Assembly: GCA_017550165.1 (NCBI GenBank)
Contig: JAFZQH010000017.1
Location: forward strand, 24,158 to 88,157
Source of the DNA: Lachnospiraceae bacterium
Lineage (GTDB): Bacteria; Bacillota; Clostridia; Lachnospirales; Lachnospiraceae
Reading direction: 5' to 3'
Length of the DNA stretch: 64,000 nucleotides
Shown here: piece after piece, positions 51,573 to 59,256 of the stretch
How the letters are laid out: each line of letters opens with the position of its first letter
Position numbering within the stretch: the first letter of the stretch is position 1
Notes under the pieces: model-generated
Told to the model about the DNA's origin: nothing
Databases searched by the model: none
The model's input: only the letters and a program-made list of their open reading frames with translations
Made by a program: the position numbers and the translations under genes

Positions 51573-52487
51573 TTAATAACTTAAGGGTGTACGGTATTCA
51601 TATCCTGCCGGATTCATATGTATCATTACATGCTTGACGTCCGGGTATTTCTCCTCTATCGCATCATGAAGGATGTCAGCGATCTCATGGGCTTTGTTCA
51701 GGCTCATGTCGCCGTCAGCATTGATCTCCAGTTCAACATATATCTTTTCGCCGAATTTTCTGGTCCGGCAGAGGTCTACTCCTACATCGTGTTCGTCCTG
51801 TCCGGCGCGTTCTATCACGAAGTCCTTAAGATCGCTTTCAAATTTATCATCGCATGATGTATCAAGCATTTTCCCAATGGCATCTTTGAAAATGCCGAAT
51901 GCTACCCAGAGGATCATAATGCAGATAACGATACCTGCCAGCTGATCCATTATGGGGACACCGTTTCTGGCGCCGATGATACCGATCAGGGCTCCGATGG
52001 AGGAAATGGCGTCGGATCTGTGATGCCATGCATCTGCTTTAAACGCGCTTGACTTAAACTTCCTGGCATAATACATTGTATACCAGAACATGGCCTCTTT
52101 CACGACGATGGATACAAGGGCTGCAATAACAGCTATGAGGCCCGGCTCTTCCATTTCCAGATAACTGCCGTCAGCAATGGCGCGAATACAATTGATCCCG
52201 ATGCTCAGGCCGGTAAGAAAGAGGATAGTGCCAAGGATGAGAGATGCAACGCATTCCATTCTTTCATGCCCGTAAGGGTGCTCCCTGTCAGCCTCTTTCT
52301 TGGATAATGTGACACCGATAAAGGCCACAACGGTGGCAAAAACGTCTGATAAAGTGTGGACTGCATCGGAAACCATGGCAGCTGAATGACCTATGGTTCC
52401 TGCTATGATCTTAAATATGGCAAGAAAGACATTGCCTACGACTCCCACACCGGCCATTTTGGCGATAGCTTTTTTTTCTTCGTTCAT
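51573..52487 (-). CDS. Cation diffusion facilitator (CDF) metal efflux transporter
   Basis: A 304-residue protein with about six membrane helices. The metal-site helix carries AAMVSDAVHTLSDVF (HxxxD), the second site DAWHHRSDAISSIG, and the loop HPYGHERMECVAS is the CDF signature. A C-terminal cytoplasmic domain (about 210-295) dimerises and senses metal. GGGAGG lies before the ATG at complement 52487. Its leader contains a NiCo riboswitch and terminator, which predicts Ni2+/Co2+ as the exported ions; CDF sequence alone would not decide among Zn, Co, Ni, Fe and Mn. Confidence 0.94.
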   Translation of the reverse strand: MNEEKKAIAKMAGVGVVGNVFLAIFKIIAGTIGHSAAMVSDAVHTLSDVFATVVAFIGVTLSKKEADREHPYGHERMECVASLILGTILFLTGLSIGINCIRAIADGSYLEMEEPGLIAVIAALVSIVVKEAMFWYTMYYARKFKSSAFKADAWHHRSDAISSIGALIGIIGARNGVPIMDQLAGIVICIMILWVAFGIFKDAIGKMLDTSCDDKFESDLKDFVIERAGQDEHDVGVDLCRTRKFGEKIYVELEINADGDMSLNKAHEIADILHDAIEEKYPDVKHVMIHMNPAGYEYRTPLSY

Positions 52488-52501
52488 GTGAACCTCCCGT
52501 T

Positions 52502-52538
52502 AAAAAAACAGACTGCATTTATGTTTGCAGTCTGTTTT
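52502..52538 (-). terminator. Riboswitch-controlled intrinsic terminator in the CDF leader
   Basis: On the minus strand, AAAACAGACTGCA (52538-52526) pairs with TGCAGTCTGTTTT (52517-52505), followed by TTT. It lies between the NiCo aptamer and the RBS, so it ends transcription unless the aptamer prevents it. Confidence 0.9.
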
Positions 52539-52569
52539 AAGGGTATAAAACATCTGCGAAACAATAAGT

Positions 52570-52675
52570 AACTACTGTCCCGCAGATATATGATAGTCAT
52601 ATATTCGATCCTGCTGTCGCATTCGACCCGGCTAACAGCTCCATCATCCCTCTCGGAGCTACCGCCTGTTCAGTT
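52570..52675 (-). promoter_or_regulatory. NiCo (cobalt/nickel) riboswitch aptamer
   Basis: On the minus strand four helices meet. P1 is AACT (52675-52672) with AGTT (52573-52570). P2 is GGC/GCC plus AGCTCC (52660-52655) with GGAGCT (52642-52637). P3 is GTCG (52627-52624) with CGAC (52619-52616). P4 is GCAG/CTGC plus ATATATGA (52604-52597) with TCATATAT (52593-52586). Junction sequences CTGAACAGG, GCCGGG, GACAGCAGG and GCGGGACAG match the NiCo/czcD motif as I remember it. It controls the downstream CDF exporter, the usual regulon of this class. Confidence 0.87.
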
Positions 52676-52752
52676 TGTACTGTAGGTATGAATTGTAATA
52701 TAAATTGCAATTATCATATGCAGTGCAAGTTGAATGGTACTTAAGTAATATC

Positions 52753-52781
52753 TTTATAGCATATCGAATTAAAATTGTCAA
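52753..52781 (-). promoter_or_regulatory. Promoter of the CDF/NiCo riboswitch transcript
   Basis: On the minus strand: consensus -35 TTGACA (52781-52776), 17-base spacer, -10 TATAAA (52758-52753) with TG one base upstream. It begins only eight bases after the stop codon of the upstream CAP lipoprotein gene. Predicted leader length is about 260 bases. Confidence 0.85.
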
Positions 52782-52788
52782 ACAGATC

Positions 52789-54219
52789 CTATTTCCACAT
52801 GTTCATGGACCACCACCAGTAGCCTCCGCTCTCAACAACTGCGATGGCACATCTTGTACACACGGGATCCAGGAGGTTCGCCCTGTGTGGAGGAGATTCG
52901 ATCCACTGGTTGACCGCCTGTCTGGCAGTACCGTTGGGCGCCATGCAGATGTTCTCTCCGTAGCATTGCTGACCGCTGGCAGAATAGTGGCTGAAGTTGG
53001 TTACAATCTCTCTGGCCCTTATGCTTGCAACATTGCCGTCACCCCAGGAGAAGGGGGGCAGACCATACTGTGCTCTGTATTCGTTAACCAGAGCAAGGGC
53101 ATCGGCGCCGGATCCCCCACCGCCTGTGACGGTTGTGGTATTGCTTGCGGTATTATCCTTTTTGCTTTCGTTATTTTTATTGTCTTTGTTGTCTTTGTTG
53201 TCTTTGTTGTCGTTATTATTGCTGCTGCTACTGCTACTGGGAGTATTGTCCTTCTTGCTGTCGCTGCTGTTGCTGTTATTGTTATCGGTATTGTTCTGAC
53301 TGTTGGGCCCCTTCTTCTGTTCGGGGGTTAGAGTCATATTCCTTAAGGTGGCAACCCTCTCCTTGAGACCGCGCCTGTTGGGAGAGGTGGCAACCTTGTT
53401 CTCATCCACCCGGGTATTCTTGTACTTGGCTACCATGTCCTCGGCAGACAATACATCGTCGCCTCGAAGCTTTCTGATGCGATTATACTCCTTCAGATAA
53501 AGGGAATTATCCATCTTCATGGCTGCAAGGGTCTTGTCTTCATCGTTAAACTTCTCCAGATAGCTCTTGACCAGGGCAGGAACGTTAATGTCGTATTCAT
53601 CCTCCCTCTCCGCAAAATCATCGGAGCCCTGGTTGATGATAATATTGGGCACATAGATTTCATTAATTATATCAAGATATAATGAATACGATCCTTCTTT
53701 TATCTTGAGAGGCAGTGTTTCCTCGCCTACGGTGACTTTATAATCTCCCGGTTTGCTCAAAAGAAAGCCCTTTACCTCGGAATCACCAACCTTGAGCGTA
53801 ATCTCCTTTACGGCTTTAGCGGCATCATCTTTTGATCCTTCAAAGCTGACGGAAGAGACCTCTTTGTCACATATTAGCGGAGAGTAATATTCAACATCCT
53901 TATCCGCGCTGATCTCGGGGATGACATATTTTTCGTTGAATGTATTAAGCTGTCCGCAATCCGTGATATCCGGGTACACGATGCCGGTGGAAGGCGGTGT
54001 ATTGTTCTCCATGGAGGGCTTGGGGATGGAGAATACGGCAGTCATGGTGTAGGCTGTCCCGAAATCATCCCGGTTATCGATATCCTCCTTTACTTCGGCT
54101 ACAGAAGATGAAGCCGGGCTCTGGCTGCTGCCTGAAGCACTGCCGCCGCCGCACCCGGCCATGGATAATGCCAGGGCAGCCGCCAGGGCAAATGATGTGA
54201 TCAATTTAGTCTTTCTCAT
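52789..54219 (-). CDS. CAP/SCP-domain lipoprotein
   Basis: A 476-residue protein. A lipoprotein signal with lipobox SMAGC (Cys near residue 23) is followed by a Ser/Gly linker and a large central region (about 55-290) of unrecognised fold. A low-complexity Asn/Asp/Lys/Ser spacer (about 300-360) comes next, then a C-terminal CAP domain (ALALVNEYRAQYGLPPFSWG, with His in NFSHYSASG, YGENICMAPN and SPPHRANLLDP). The CAP His/Glu residues are present. Surface role unknown; such proteins occur on many Firmicutes. AAGGAGAAATAAC lies before the ATG (complement 54219). Codons in the spacer are repetitive, making slippage or length variation likely. Confidence 0.88.
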   Translation of the reverse strand: MRKTKLITSFALAAALALSMAGCGGGSASGSSQSPASSSVAEVKEDIDNRDDFGTAYTMTAVFSIPKPSMENNTPPSTGIVYPDITDCGQLNTFNEKYVIPEISADKDVEYYSPLICDKEVSSVSFEGSKDDAAKAVKEITLKVGDSEVKGFLLSKPGDYKVTVGEETLPLKIKEGSYSLYLDIINEIYVPNIIINQGSDDFAEREDEYDINVPALVKSYLEKFNDEDKTLAAMKMDNSLYLKEYNRIRKLRGDDVLSAEDMVAKYKNTRVDENKVATSPNRRGLKERVATLRNMTLTPEQKKGPNSQNNTDNNNSNSSDSKKDNTPSSSSSSNNNDNKDNKDNKDNKNNESKKDNTASNTTTVTGGGGSGADALALVNEYRAQYGLPPFSWGDGNVASIRAREIVTNFSHYSASGQQCYGENICMAPNGTARQAVNQWIESPPHRANLLDPVCTRCAIAVVESGGYWWWSMNMWK

Positions 54220-54292
54220 GTTATTTCTCCTTGAATCTTATACATACGAATAATTAATTATAGTACATAACAGGCTGAATTACTACTGTTTT

Positions 54293-54322
54293 TTGACACC
54301 CTGACAGTATGAATGATAAAAT
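54293..54322 (+). promoter_or_regulatory. Promoter of dtd
   Basis: -35 consensus TTGACA (54293-54298), 18-base spacer, extended -10 TGATAAAAT with TAAAAT at 54317-54322. It is divergent from the CAP lipoprotein gene, whose minus-strand -10 candidate TATAAT lies at 54262-54257. Confidence 0.75.
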
Positions 54323-54351
54323 GATATGGAATGAAAATAAAGGAGCGAGCC

Positions 54352-54798
54352 ATGAGATTTATAATACAAAGAGTACAGAAGGCTTCGGTCGCCGTTGACG
54401 GAGAGAATATCGGAAAGATAGGAAAGGGATATATGGTGCTTATCGGCGTCTCCGGTGAAGATACCGAGGAAGTCGCCGATAAAATGGTCCGTAAGATGAT
54501 AAACCTGAGGATCTTTCAGGATGAGAATGACAAGACCAATCTGTCACTGGCAGATGTGGGCGGAGAACTGCTCCTCATATCCCAGTTTACACTGTATGCA
54601 GACTGCAGAAAGGGAAACAGGCCTTCTTTTATAAAGGCCGGTTCCCCCGATATGGCAAATAACCTCTACGAGTACATCATTGAAGAATGCAAGAAATCCG
54701 TCAGCATAGTTGAACGGGGAGAGTTCGGAGCCGACATGAAGGTCAGCCTGATAAATGACGGCCCCTTTACCGTGGTTCTGGATTCCGCGGAATTATAA
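54352..54798 (+). CDS. dtd: D-aminoacyl-tRNA deacylase
   Basis: A 148-residue protein starting [20 protein letters not shown], with the two active-site motifs [17 protein letters not shown] and, near the C-terminus, [11 protein letters not shown] (usual form NxGPVT). It removes D-amino acids wrongly attached to tRNA. ATG 54352 is chosen because AGGAGCG lies four bases upstream; the in-frame ATG at 54331 precedes the RBS. The FT at the GPFT position differs from the common GPVT. Confidence 0.95.
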   Translation: MRFIIQRVQKASVAVDGENIGKIGKGYMVLIGVSGEDTEEVADKMVRKMINLRIFQDENDKTNLSLADVGGELLLISQFTLYADCRKGNRPSFIKAGSPDMANNLYEYIIEECKKSVSIVERGEFGADMKVSLINDGPFTVVLDSAEL

Positions 54799-54874
54799 TC
54801 TTATACACTATTCCGAGAGCAAAGGGAATGAGAGCGATATCTGCCGGATATGCGCAAAAAAAGGCGGATATCTG

Positions 54875-54883
54875 TGGTATAAT
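54875..54883 (+). promoter_or_regulatory. Extended -10 element before the HD-GYP-like gene
   Basis: TGGTATAAT (54875-54883) is an extended -10 with consensus TATAAT; no matching -35 is seen 17 bases upstream. It would start transcription close to the RBS of the next gene. Confidence 0.45.
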
Positions 54884-54902
54884 ATCCGTAAAGGAAAGAT
54901 TG

Positions 54903-55835
54903 GTGAATAATATGTTATCGGTTATTTTTATTGTTATCGGAAGCATAATAATGATATGCAACATAATAGCTTATATTCGATTCATTCGTACAACCATGGA
55001 TGTAATGATGTCAGGAAGGAGAGGAGAGCTTCTTTGGCAACGCCTGGGGCTCCTGCTTCTGGTTTTCTTCTTTTTGGGATACCTGGGAGTTGCTTTTTTC
55101 GGCCATCCGGACTATCTGACCGCAGGGATACTTTTTTGGGGATCCATCTTTGTTTCCTGTGCATTGCTGCTTATGTATCATCTTGTGGATTCTCTGAAGG
55201 ATCGAAGCCTTCAGATCACACAGACGCTGATCAGTGTTATCGATGCCAGGGATTCCAACCTTAACGGCCACAGCAGAAATGTCCAAAATCTTTGCATGTG
55301 TCTTTACAGGCATCTTCCTTCGGAAATGCGGGATAGTATAAATGCCGTTAATTTTGAATATGCGGCCCTGCTCCATGATGTAGGAAAGCTTGGGGTTCCC
55401 GAGAAGATCCTTAACAAAGAAGGAAAGCTCGATGATGAAGAGTGGAAGATAATGCGAGATCATCCGAGGATTGCAATGGATCTGTTAAAGCCACTCCCGT
55501 CATTTGAAGATATTAAGGAATGGATATTGTATCATCATGAAAGAATAGACGGAAAGGGGTACTATTCTGTGCCGGGAGATCGCATCCCTCTTGCCGCCAG
55601 ACTCATAGCTGTATGTGATACATATTCGGCCATTACAATGAAACGATCATACAAACCTGCAAGGACGCATGAAGAAGCATGCGGGATTATCAGAGAAGTG
55701 GCGGGGAGCCAACTCGATCCTAACATCGCTGCGGTCTTTCTTTCCATACCGAAAGAAGAACTGGTGGCATGTGCACCGGAGACTGTAGAACTATCAGGCC
55801 GTATTTCGCAAAATAAGGCACAAACCGGGATTTGA
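54903..55835 (+). CDS. Membrane protein with HD-GYP-like domain (GYP altered to GYY)
   Basis: A 310-residue protein. Three membrane helices (about residues 4-24, 44-64 and 72-92) precede an HD-GYP-type domain: LLHDVGKLGVPEKILNKEGK supplies the HD, and HHERIDGKGYYSVPG has GYY in place of GYP. IAVCDTYSAITMKRSYKP follows as in active enzymes. Metal ligands look complete, so a c-di-GMP or other phosphodiesterase function remains possible, but the altered motif leaves substrate uncertain. GTG 54903 has AAGGA seven bases upstream; ATG 54912 is an alternative. It probably forms an operon with the two genes downstream. Confidence 0.85.
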   Translation: MNNMLSVIFIVIGSIIMICNIIAYIRFIRTTMDVMMSGRRGELLWQRLGLLLLVFFFLGYLGVAFFGHPDYLTAGILFWGSIFVSCALLLMYHLVDSLKDRSLQITQTLISVIDARDSNLNGHSRNVQNLCMCLYRHLPSEMRDSINAVNFEYAALLHDVGKLGVPEKILNKEGKLDDEEWKIMRDHPRIAMDLLKPLPSFEDIKEWILYHHERIDGKGYYSVPGDRIPLAARLIAVCDTYSAITMKRSYKPARTHEEACGIIREVAGSQLDPNIAAVFLSIPKEELVACAPETVELSGRISQNKAQTGI

Positions 55836-55849
55836 AAGAGGTGATCATA

Positions 55850-56164
55850 GTGAATGAATTTAACGAATATGTTCGAGAGGTTTTTTCCGCAGCAGGGGAT
55901 ATCGTCATAAGATCCATGATGGGCGGATATCTTGTATATCTAAATGGTAAGCTGATAGGTGACATTTGCGGTAATGAGCTGTTTTTGAAGAGAACTCCCA
56001 CATCGGACAGGCTGCTTGCAGATTCCGAACTGCGATATCCCTATGAAGGATCAAAGACTCTGATGCATGTATTTGACAGATTCGAAGATAGGGCACTCCT
56101 TCCGGAACTTCTGGAGGGTATGTATGCCGAACTTCCGGAAAAGAAACCCGCGAAAGCAAAATAG
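55850..56164 (+). CDS. TfoX N-terminal-domain protein
   Basis: A 104-residue protein containing a single TfoX N-terminal domain: FSAAGDIVIRSMMGGYLVYL, then the GKLIGDICGNELFLKRTP strand pair and the C-terminal helix. Stand-alone TfoX-N proteins are widespread and of unknown function; the competence role of full-length TfoX should not be assumed. GTG 55850 is selected because GAGGTGATC lies just upstream; an in-frame TTG at 55832 overlaps the previous gene. The end is Lys/Pro-rich. Confidence 0.82.
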   Translation: MNEFNEYVREVFSAAGDIVIRSMMGGYLVYLNGKLIGDICGNELFLKRTPTSDRLLADSELRYPYEGSKTLMHVFDRFEDRALLPELLEGMYAELPEKKPAKAK

Positions 56165-56175
56165 GGTATTTATAT

Positions 56176-56514
56176 ATGAACGTAATCCCATACATTATCT
56201 CAGTTTTAGTGAATATCGTTTATTATATCTTCCTTCGGATCGATCTTTTTACAGACAGTTATCATTTGCCCGGGGTTGAAGGAATGGTAGTGAATCGGCG
56301 TAATGCTATTGACAGTCTGTTTCATGCTGATATGAACGGATTGATAAATATCGAGATGCTTTTTATGGTGGTAAGCATTATTTCAAGCGTCATGATGTTA
56401 TTCGGAATGAGCAGCAGTGCCCTAAGGACCGTTCAGAGAGTAAGCACTATCGCCTCAACGGTAGTGTTTGTCGTAATAATGATAGCCGCCGGTAATGTGC
56501 ATTTAACGTACTGA
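56176..56514 (+). CDS. Small membrane protein, unknown function
   Basis: I do not recognise the family. The protein has 112 residues, with hydrophobic helices at about 4-22, 52-76 and 88-108 (TIASTVVFVVIMIAAGNVHL). A polar loop containing GMVVNRRNAIDSLFHADMNG separates the first two. ATG 56176 follows the TfoX-N gene by 11 bases with a weak purine-rich sequence, so it is likely the last gene of the HD-GYP-like operon, which ends at the terminator downstream. No functional motif is visible. Confidence 0.65.
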   Translation: MNVIPYIISVLVNIVYYIFLRIDLFTDSYHLPGVEGMVVNRRNAIDSLFHADMNGLINIEMLFMVVSIISSVMMLFGMSSSALRTVQRVSTIASTVVFVVIMIAAGNVHLTY

Positions 56515-56541
56515 TTTGGAGTCAATGGGGAGCAAGTTATG

Positions 56542-56568
56542 GCATCTACAAAGCGTAGGTGCTTTTTT
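56542..56568 (+). terminator. Intrinsic terminator of the dtd/HD-GYP/TfoX region
   Basis: GCATCTAC (56542-56549) pairs with GTAGGTGC (56555-56562, one G-U) around AAAGC, followed by six Ts. It ends the operon and shows that the plus-strand ORF beginning at 56539 is not a gene. Confidence 0.82.
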
Positions 56569-56689
56569 GCTTGTATTATGGTAGAATCAATAGTTGTGAC
56601 GATGTCACGGCATCTTGAAAGGATTTTTATAAATGATAAGAGTATTGTTTATACTACCGTTTTACTACTTTTGACGAAAGTAAGGATGA

Positions 56690-56851
56690 TCATTGATCAT
56701 TACTCTCTCCATCAAGAACAAACAACCGGATGCCAAGTTCCTTGGCTCGGGACTGTCTGCGTTTCATCATTTCTATATCGTCTTGTGAACAGGAGATAGC
56801 AGATACATATGATTCTTTAAGTACGGGTTTTTCAATTGTAGCTTCATTCAT
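56690..56851 (-). CDS. Small hypothetical protein, 53 residues
   Basis: Family not recognised. The protein begins MNEATIEKPVLKESYVSAIS, continues with a helix EMMKRRQSRAKELGIRLFVL and ends DGESNDQ. It is cytoplasmic, with no Cys pair or membrane segment. It is believed real because AGGAGGAGG lies at good spacing before the ATG (complement 56851), and because its reading frame has a coding-like composition. It lies between a plus-strand terminator and the minus-strand AraC gene, 124 bases after the latter's stop, so it might be co-transcribed with that gene. Confidence 0.6.
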   Translation of the reverse strand: MNEATIEKPVLKESYVSAISCSQDDIEMMKRRQSRAKELGIRLFVLDGESNDQ

Positions 56852-56974
56852 AGTAATCGTCCTCCTCCTATCGTTAAAACTTGTTAAAGACAACCCCAAA
56901 TCTCTGTAACTTGATCATAGCATCATCAAAAAGCACATTTCAGATAATCCGTACTATTTAACTTAATCTTTGAA

Positions 56975-57928
56975 TTATCTCCTGGCGGAGAATTCGCGAG
57001 GTGGTTTTCCGTAATAAGCGCGAAAGGCTTTATAATAATTGCTTGTGTTTGTATAACCGAGCATGGAAGAGATCTCTTCAATGGACAGAGTAGTTCCCTT
57101 CAACATGATCAGGGCTCTGTCCATTCTCTTTTCCAGAACGATTTCCGAAAAAGTCTTTCCAAGCTCTTTATGGAGCAGGGAAGAAATATAATTCGGGTGA
57201 TAAGAAAAATGAGCAGAGATATCCTTAAGGGTAACGGATTCCGGGTGGGAGTTGATATATCCCACAATGCTTTCTGAAAGAGTGGAAGCCTTGATGTCTG
57301 ATTTTTCAAGCCGATATCTTCTTGCGATATGCATGAACAGGGCGAGAACCATAGGCTTTAAGATAAGCTGGGTATCTTCTTTTTTATCGGCATATTCGAT
57401 TACCATCATTTCAAGCAGGGAGCGGACTGGCGAAGTCTTTTCAAAGGAAAGATGGATAAATTCATCGGAAAACTTGTCTGTCTGAGGATCGAGAAAGAAG
57501 CGGAACATATCGGGATCCTGCGAAAGGGCTGGGAGATATTCACGGAAGAAAGCTTCCTTCTTGATATGCACGCCGATCATAATGATATCATCATCCGTGC
57601 TGTCGCCTTTTAAGGCATAACCGGAAAATGGCTGCCCGATATAGCAGTCGCCCTCACGCACGGTGATCAGGTTGTCATATTTTGAACTGAGAGCATTGTA
57701 ATCCAGATGATAGGCGTAGTCGATAAAGAAAAAGTCCTGCCGGTGGAAGGGTTCGCTTATATGTCTGCCCTTAAAAGCTACGATCATGATATCTTCTTCC
57801 GGATCGCCCTGCCACTGGGACATTTTGTCGGGAGTACCGTCTTCGAGTTTGAAATCGCGGAATTCCCAGTTCAGGTGTGACCAGTCATGGCCAAGCTTAT
57901 TGATCGCAAGGGAAAGAAGTTTGTTCAT
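56975..57928 (-). CDS. AraC-family transcriptional regulator
   Basis: A 317-residue protein. An N-terminal cupin-like sensing domain (about residues 30-130) is followed by a helical linker and a C-terminal pair of HTH motifs (VTLKDISAHFSYHPNYISSL, then LSIEEISSMLGYTNTSNYYK with the final FRAYYGKPPREFSA). The start at complement 57928 is supported by GAGGAGC nine bases upstream; an in-frame start at 57976 lacks an RBS. It is divergent from the flavin reductase operon across 187 bases and so probably regulates it. The inducer is unknown. Confidence 0.9.
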   Translation of the reverse strand: MNKLLSLAINKLGHDWSHLNWEFRDFKLEDGTPDKMSQWQGDPEEDIMIVAFKGRHISEPFHRQDFFFIDYAYHLDYNALSSKYDNLITVREGDCYIGQPFSGYALKGDSTDDDIIMIGVHIKKEAFFREYLPALSQDPDMFRFFLDPQTDKFSDEFIHLSFEKTSPVRSLLEMMVIEYADKKEDTQLILKPMVLALFMHIARRYRLEKSDIKASTLSESIVGYINSHPESVTLKDISAHFSYHPNYISSLLHKELGKTFSEIVLEKRMDRALIMLKGTTLSIEEISSMLGYTNTSNYYKAFRAYYGKPPREFSARR

Positions 57929-58010
57929 TGAAATTGCTCCTCGTCTGTCATTTTTATAGATGATACCACATAACATGAGAATTTACCACTATAATCATTA
58001 AGATTTAGCG

Positions 58011-58039
58011 TTACATATTTCCGTGAGACAGGTTATCAT
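58011..58039 (+). promoter_or_regulatory. Promoter of the flavin reductase/flavodoxin operon
   Basis: -35 TTACAT (58011-58016), 17-base spacer, -10 TATCAT (58034-58039). A leader of about 70 bases leads to ATG 58116. The 80 bases between it and the AraC start are a likely regulator-binding zone. Confidence 0.6.
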
Positions 58040-58115
58040 AACAATCGAAGGGTGGCAAAAACCGCGGAAGAGCTGCCCGACGAAAGAATAACAACCGAAA
58101 ACGGAGGTATATACG

Positions 58116-58607
58116 ATGAAGAAATTAGCGAAGAATAAGGTTTTATGTATGCAGCCGGTACCGAAGACCCTCGTTTCCTGCAGGGACAAGGACGGAAAAA
58201 ACAATGCGCTGGTGGTGGGATTTACCGCAAATGTGAGTCTTGATCCGGCAATGGTAATGGTTGGTATCGTTCCGACAAGATATTCGCATCACATGGTAAA
58301 AGAGAGTGGATGCTTCGTCATCAACCTGCCAAAGAAAGGCTATGAAAAGGAATACAACTATCTTGGCTCTGCATCAGGCCGTGACGAGGACAAGTTTGAG
58401 AAGATGAACATCCAGTGGAAGGATGCGGAGTATGTCAACGCGCCGATTATGACGGACTGTCCGGTAAGTATTGAATGCAGCGTGATCGAAAGCACTATGC
58501 CGGGAACGCACGAACTGTTTATCGGAAAAGTAGAGGCGGTCCATGTGGATGAGGAATATCTGGATGAGAAAGGAAATATCCTCTGGGACAAGATGGATCT
58601 CATGTGA
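58116..58607 (+). CDS. Flavin reductase-like FMN-binding split-barrel protein
   Basis: A 163-residue protein. The pattern VPKTLVSCRDKDGKNNALVV, then GFTANVSLDPAMVMVGIVPT, and SHHMVKESGCFVINLP is characteristic of the flavin reductase-like domain that binds FMN and uses NAD(P)H. The C-terminal part (GTHELFIGKVEAVHVDEEYL) completes the barrel. ACGGAGG lies before ATG 58116. It heads an operon with a secreted flavodoxin, a DUF4405 membrane protein and a second flavin reductase, suggesting electron transfer through flavin to the membrane; the physiological acceptor is unknown. Confidence 0.86.
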   Translation: MKKLAKNKVLCMQPVPKTLVSCRDKDGKNNALVVGFTANVSLDPAMVMVGIVPTRYSHHMVKESGCFVINLPKKGYEKEYNYLGSASGRDEDKFEKMNIQWKDAEYVNAPIMTDCPVSIECSVIESTMPGTHELFIGKVEAVHVDEEYLDEKGNILWDKMDLM

Positions 58608-58632
58608 ATTGAAAGATAGGAGGTGTCCGGTC

Positions 58633-59256
58633 ATGAGGATGCAAACAAAAAAAGCACGCCTGCCGTTCATCCTTGCGTTATGTCTTTGCCTTGTGTTTGC
58701 CCTGAGTGCATGTGGAAAGACAACGGATGATCCTGTATCTGAAGACGTTGAGGCCACAGCTGCGTCTCCGGTATCTGGGGAAACAGAAGAATATAAAAGC
58801 GTCCTGGTTGTTTACTTTTCCCATACCGGGACAACAAAAGGCGTTTCGGAATACCTGCATGAGTTGGTCGGCGGGGATCTGATAGAAATAGAACCTGTGA
58901 ATCCTTATCCGGAAGGTTATTCTGACGCACTTGATCCGGCAAAACAGGAGCAGAGGGAAAATGCCAGACCGGAGATTGCTAATGAGATAGAGCATTTCGA
59001 TTCCTATGAAGTCATTTATCTGGGATATCCGATCTGGTGGGGAACCACGCCTATGATCATTAATACCCTGCTTGAGTCCTATGATTTCTCCGGGAAGACT
59101 GTAGTACCTTACGCAACCAGCGGCGGGACGGGCATAGGACAGAGCATCAAGGACATCCGAAGCAAGATATCGGATGCCGATGTAAAGGACGGGCTTCTGG
59201 TCAAGAGTAACGATGATATTATTCCCTGGCTTCAGGGGATGGGATTATACGAATGA
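58633..59256 (+). CDS. Flavodoxin-domain lipoprotein
   Basis: A 207-residue protein. A signal peptide with lipobox ALSAC (Cys near residue 26) is followed by a short linker and a flavodoxin fold: the phosphate-binding loop YFSHTGTTKGVS, the aromatic flank IYLGYPIWWGTTPM and the SGGTGIGQSI loop. Flavodoxins are normally cytoplasmic electron carriers; the lipid anchor implies the FMN domain sits outside the membrane. ATG 58633 follows AGGAGG with nine-base spacing. The stop overlaps the DUF4405 gene (ATGA), so the two are coupled and probably interact. Confidence 0.88.
   Translation: MRMQTKKARLPFILALCLCLVFALSACGKTTDDPVSEDVEATAASPVSGETEEYKSVLVVYFSHTGTTKGVSEYLHELVGGDLIEIEPVNPYPEGYSDALDPAKQEQRENARPEIANEIEHFDSYEVIYLGYPIWWGTTPMIINTLLESYDFSGKTVVPYATSGGTGIGQSIKDIRSKISDADVKDGLLVKSNDDIIPWLQGMGLYE

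Noticed and set aside
53140..53260. Trinucleotide-like tandem repeats as a separate repeat element
   Set aside because: They encode the in-frame Asn/Asp/Lys/Ser spacer of the CAP lipoprotein and are explained by that low-complexity region.
52705..53331. Plus-strand 208-residue ORF over the CAP lipoprotein end
   Set aside because: Its Val/Leu/Ile runs are the reverse complement of the Asn/Asp/Lys spacer of the CAP protein.
56539..56799. Plus-strand 86-residue ORF
   Set aside because: It begins inside the stem of an intrinsic terminator and lacks an RBS; a well-supported minus-strand small gene overlaps its end.
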